This document shows positions 62,601-64,000 of a stretch of DNA of 64,000 nucleotides, one piece after another; position 1 is the first letter of the stretch; every line of letters starts with the position of its first letter. The notes under the pieces are model-generated. The model did not search any database and had not been told where the DNA came from. It was given only the letters and a program-made list of their open reading frames with translations. This DNA is from Rhynchonema sp. JSB1_4 (lineage: Eukaryota > Nematoda > Chromadorea > Monhysterida > Xyalidae): contig JASAMV010000638.1 in the NCBI GenBank assembly GCA_030248065.1, forward strand, positions 164,625 through 228,624. The letters are read 5' to 3'. A program made the position numbers and the translations under genes.

Positions 62601-64000
62601 TAGCCTCAAATAATCAAAATAGGTGTTGTTTAGGTTTATATTGGGCACTAACCTGTATTATGTAGCTACCGCCGGCTAAGCTGCCGGTTCGTTACAGTAC
62701 CTTCACCGTATTAATCGTCAGCAGTATTCTGTTATTGCCAGGCTTACTAATTCGAATTCAAAATCACACAATTTCAAACAAGTCTGTGTCGTTGATCACA
62801 AGTCAGCAATTTAATTTCACAACAGTTGCGAAACTGCTAGTGTGGGCTACAGTCGGTCAATAGCTTTCTGTCACCTACAGACGTCTAAATTACGAAACAG
62901 AGGTGCTTGGATCGTTATGAAAACAGTTGCAGTGTTAATTGCACTGCTCTTCAAAGCTATCCGTTTTGCTTTAAATTGCACTCTTACCCCCAAATCGGCA
63001 TACCCTTGATCCGATCCAATGCAAATAATCTGTACGTGTGTACGGTGTCGTCTCTGATGATGACCCGCAGCACCACTGTCTGGCGGAAGTTCATTTATTA
63101 AATTCAAATTAGCGTGCGCTCAATTGCATGCTTATTCCCCTGAATGTATCGGTCCGTCATCTATGTTTCAGCAAACTATCCAGAATTTTTAGAGCCGTTT
63201 TACGTTTGGGTTACGGTAGCCAGGCAGACTGGCCAGAGAGACTTGTAATCAACTCAACGCTAACTGCTTGGAAAGCTGGGTGAGAGCCATTTTGTGCAAT
63301 AATGAAACGACAAGCAAGGCGCTTGTGTGTCTATAAGCTTGAAGGAGATACAAAAAGCGTCCCATTAACTAACTGATTTAGGTGTGTGCGTGTGCACTTG
63401 TGTGTTAGTGTACCTTTGCGTGTTATTGTCATTGCTCGATTGTCAAACGCATACGCGACCAGCAATTGCTTCCTTGCGCTGGTCAACACCCAGGAGGCTG
63501 TTTGAGGTTCCTGACGCGTCGTCAGGTTTGAAACGCCCCCAGACATGAATAATAAACTGTGCGTGAAACATCAGGCAGCCCGCGTTGACAACAGCAGAGC
63601 AGACAATTAGGTACTGGTAGAGCTGGCACCCGACATTAGTTCAAGCCTGCCGAAGCCAAGAAGTCAACTGGGCTGACAGTGGGTTCAATATCAGAACCCC
63701 GGAGCTGTACAGGTAAAAATTGTCAGTCAGTTCAGCTTACCTGGCCATTCATCGTCTGACGTTGACGCAAACCGCAAACCACAAAATCTGAATAGATCGA
63801 AACCGAGCACTAAAACAATCAGCGTCCTCTGTACCTCTAATTTTAGCCTCACACGCGATTTGTACCTATTGCTCATAGCCATGCTGGTTGAGATGATTAT
63901 ATTGCGAGGCGTTTTAGTGGCATTTGTTGTCTGTGAGCAGCAAGCGGGCAATGTCATTAAAATGTTCCTGCTTCTTCTAGCCTTGTTAATTTCAAAATAT
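59637..64000. other. Terminal intergenic region, no recognised gene
   Basis: 4.4 kb with short open frames only. Frames at 59646-59837 and 59864-60130 follow the nuclear receptor stop and have no known motif. A 14-bp perfect inverted repeat (CTTAGTGTTGTTCC at 62021-62034, reverse at 62060-62073) and a repeated TTGGGTTACGGTA (about 62133 and 63208) were noted. TGAAACAT(C/T) words are at 60370 (reverse), 60406 and 63564. Confidence 0.45.

Noticed and set aside
1..64000. CRISPR arrays, bacterial operons, phage genes, tRNA or SL RNA genes
   Set aside because: The window is eukaryotic. No regular spacer array was seen, and no tRNA or spliced-leader gene was recognised by eye. A covariance-model scan would be needed to exclude them.

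Overview
Eukaryotic nuclear DNA, almost certainly from a nematode outside the well-studied genera. The evidence is: a precursor of amidated -HMGF/-HFGF peptides of the NLP-6 type, a DAF-12/NHR-8/HR96-type (NR1J) nuclear receptor, a secreted protein ending in a lipocalin-related (LPR-like) domain, genes made of many short exons with mostly short GT-AG introns, and a 5S rRNA gene. The phylum is inferred from gene content. I saw no spliced-leader RNA gene that would settle it.

Layout. 1-782 (+) is the 3' end of a ferlin gene. 5417-12323 (-) is a complete 12-exon protein disulfide isomerase. 12795-15985 is a dense nest of small DNA transposons. 16485-17528 (+) is an intronless lipid-droplet hydrolase (LDAH). 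It is followed after 266 bp by 17795-23569 (+), a complete 12-exon chromodomain + SET histone methyltransferase of SUV39 type. About 24.1-26.6 kb holds coding-looking fragments that I do not recognise. 27079-32991 (+) is a 16-exon secreted Pro/Gln/Thr-rich protein with an LPR-like end, carrying an antisense 5S rRNA gene in intron 1. 33696-43660 (+) is a complete 28-exon TRPM channel. 44228-47764 (-) is a 14-exon receptor tyrosine kinase with a von Willebrand A-like ectodomain, convergent with TRPM. 49424-50205 (-) is the neuropeptide precursor. 56264-59636 (+) is the 11-exon nuclear receptor. The rest (783-5416, 50.2-56.2 kb, 59.6-64 kb) shows no convincing gene.

Exon models for PDI, SUV39-like, LPR-like, TRPM, RTK, NLP and NHR were built by hand from splice signals, and every junction was checked for reading phase. 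Lengths are 497, 476, 862, 1318, 792, 168 and 503 aa.

The genes are unrelated housekeeping, signalling and cuticle/secretory functions, with no sign of a functional cluster. What stands out is the mobile DNA: at least five hAT-like elements with clear 8-bp target duplications, transposons nested three deep, two large foldback elements filling introns, a 1.1-kb near-perfect palindrome with TTAA ends, a Harbinger-like MITE one base inside a 5' splice site, a Helitron-like pair, and a short word, TGAAACAT(C/T), repeated about 25 times across the window for no obvious reason.
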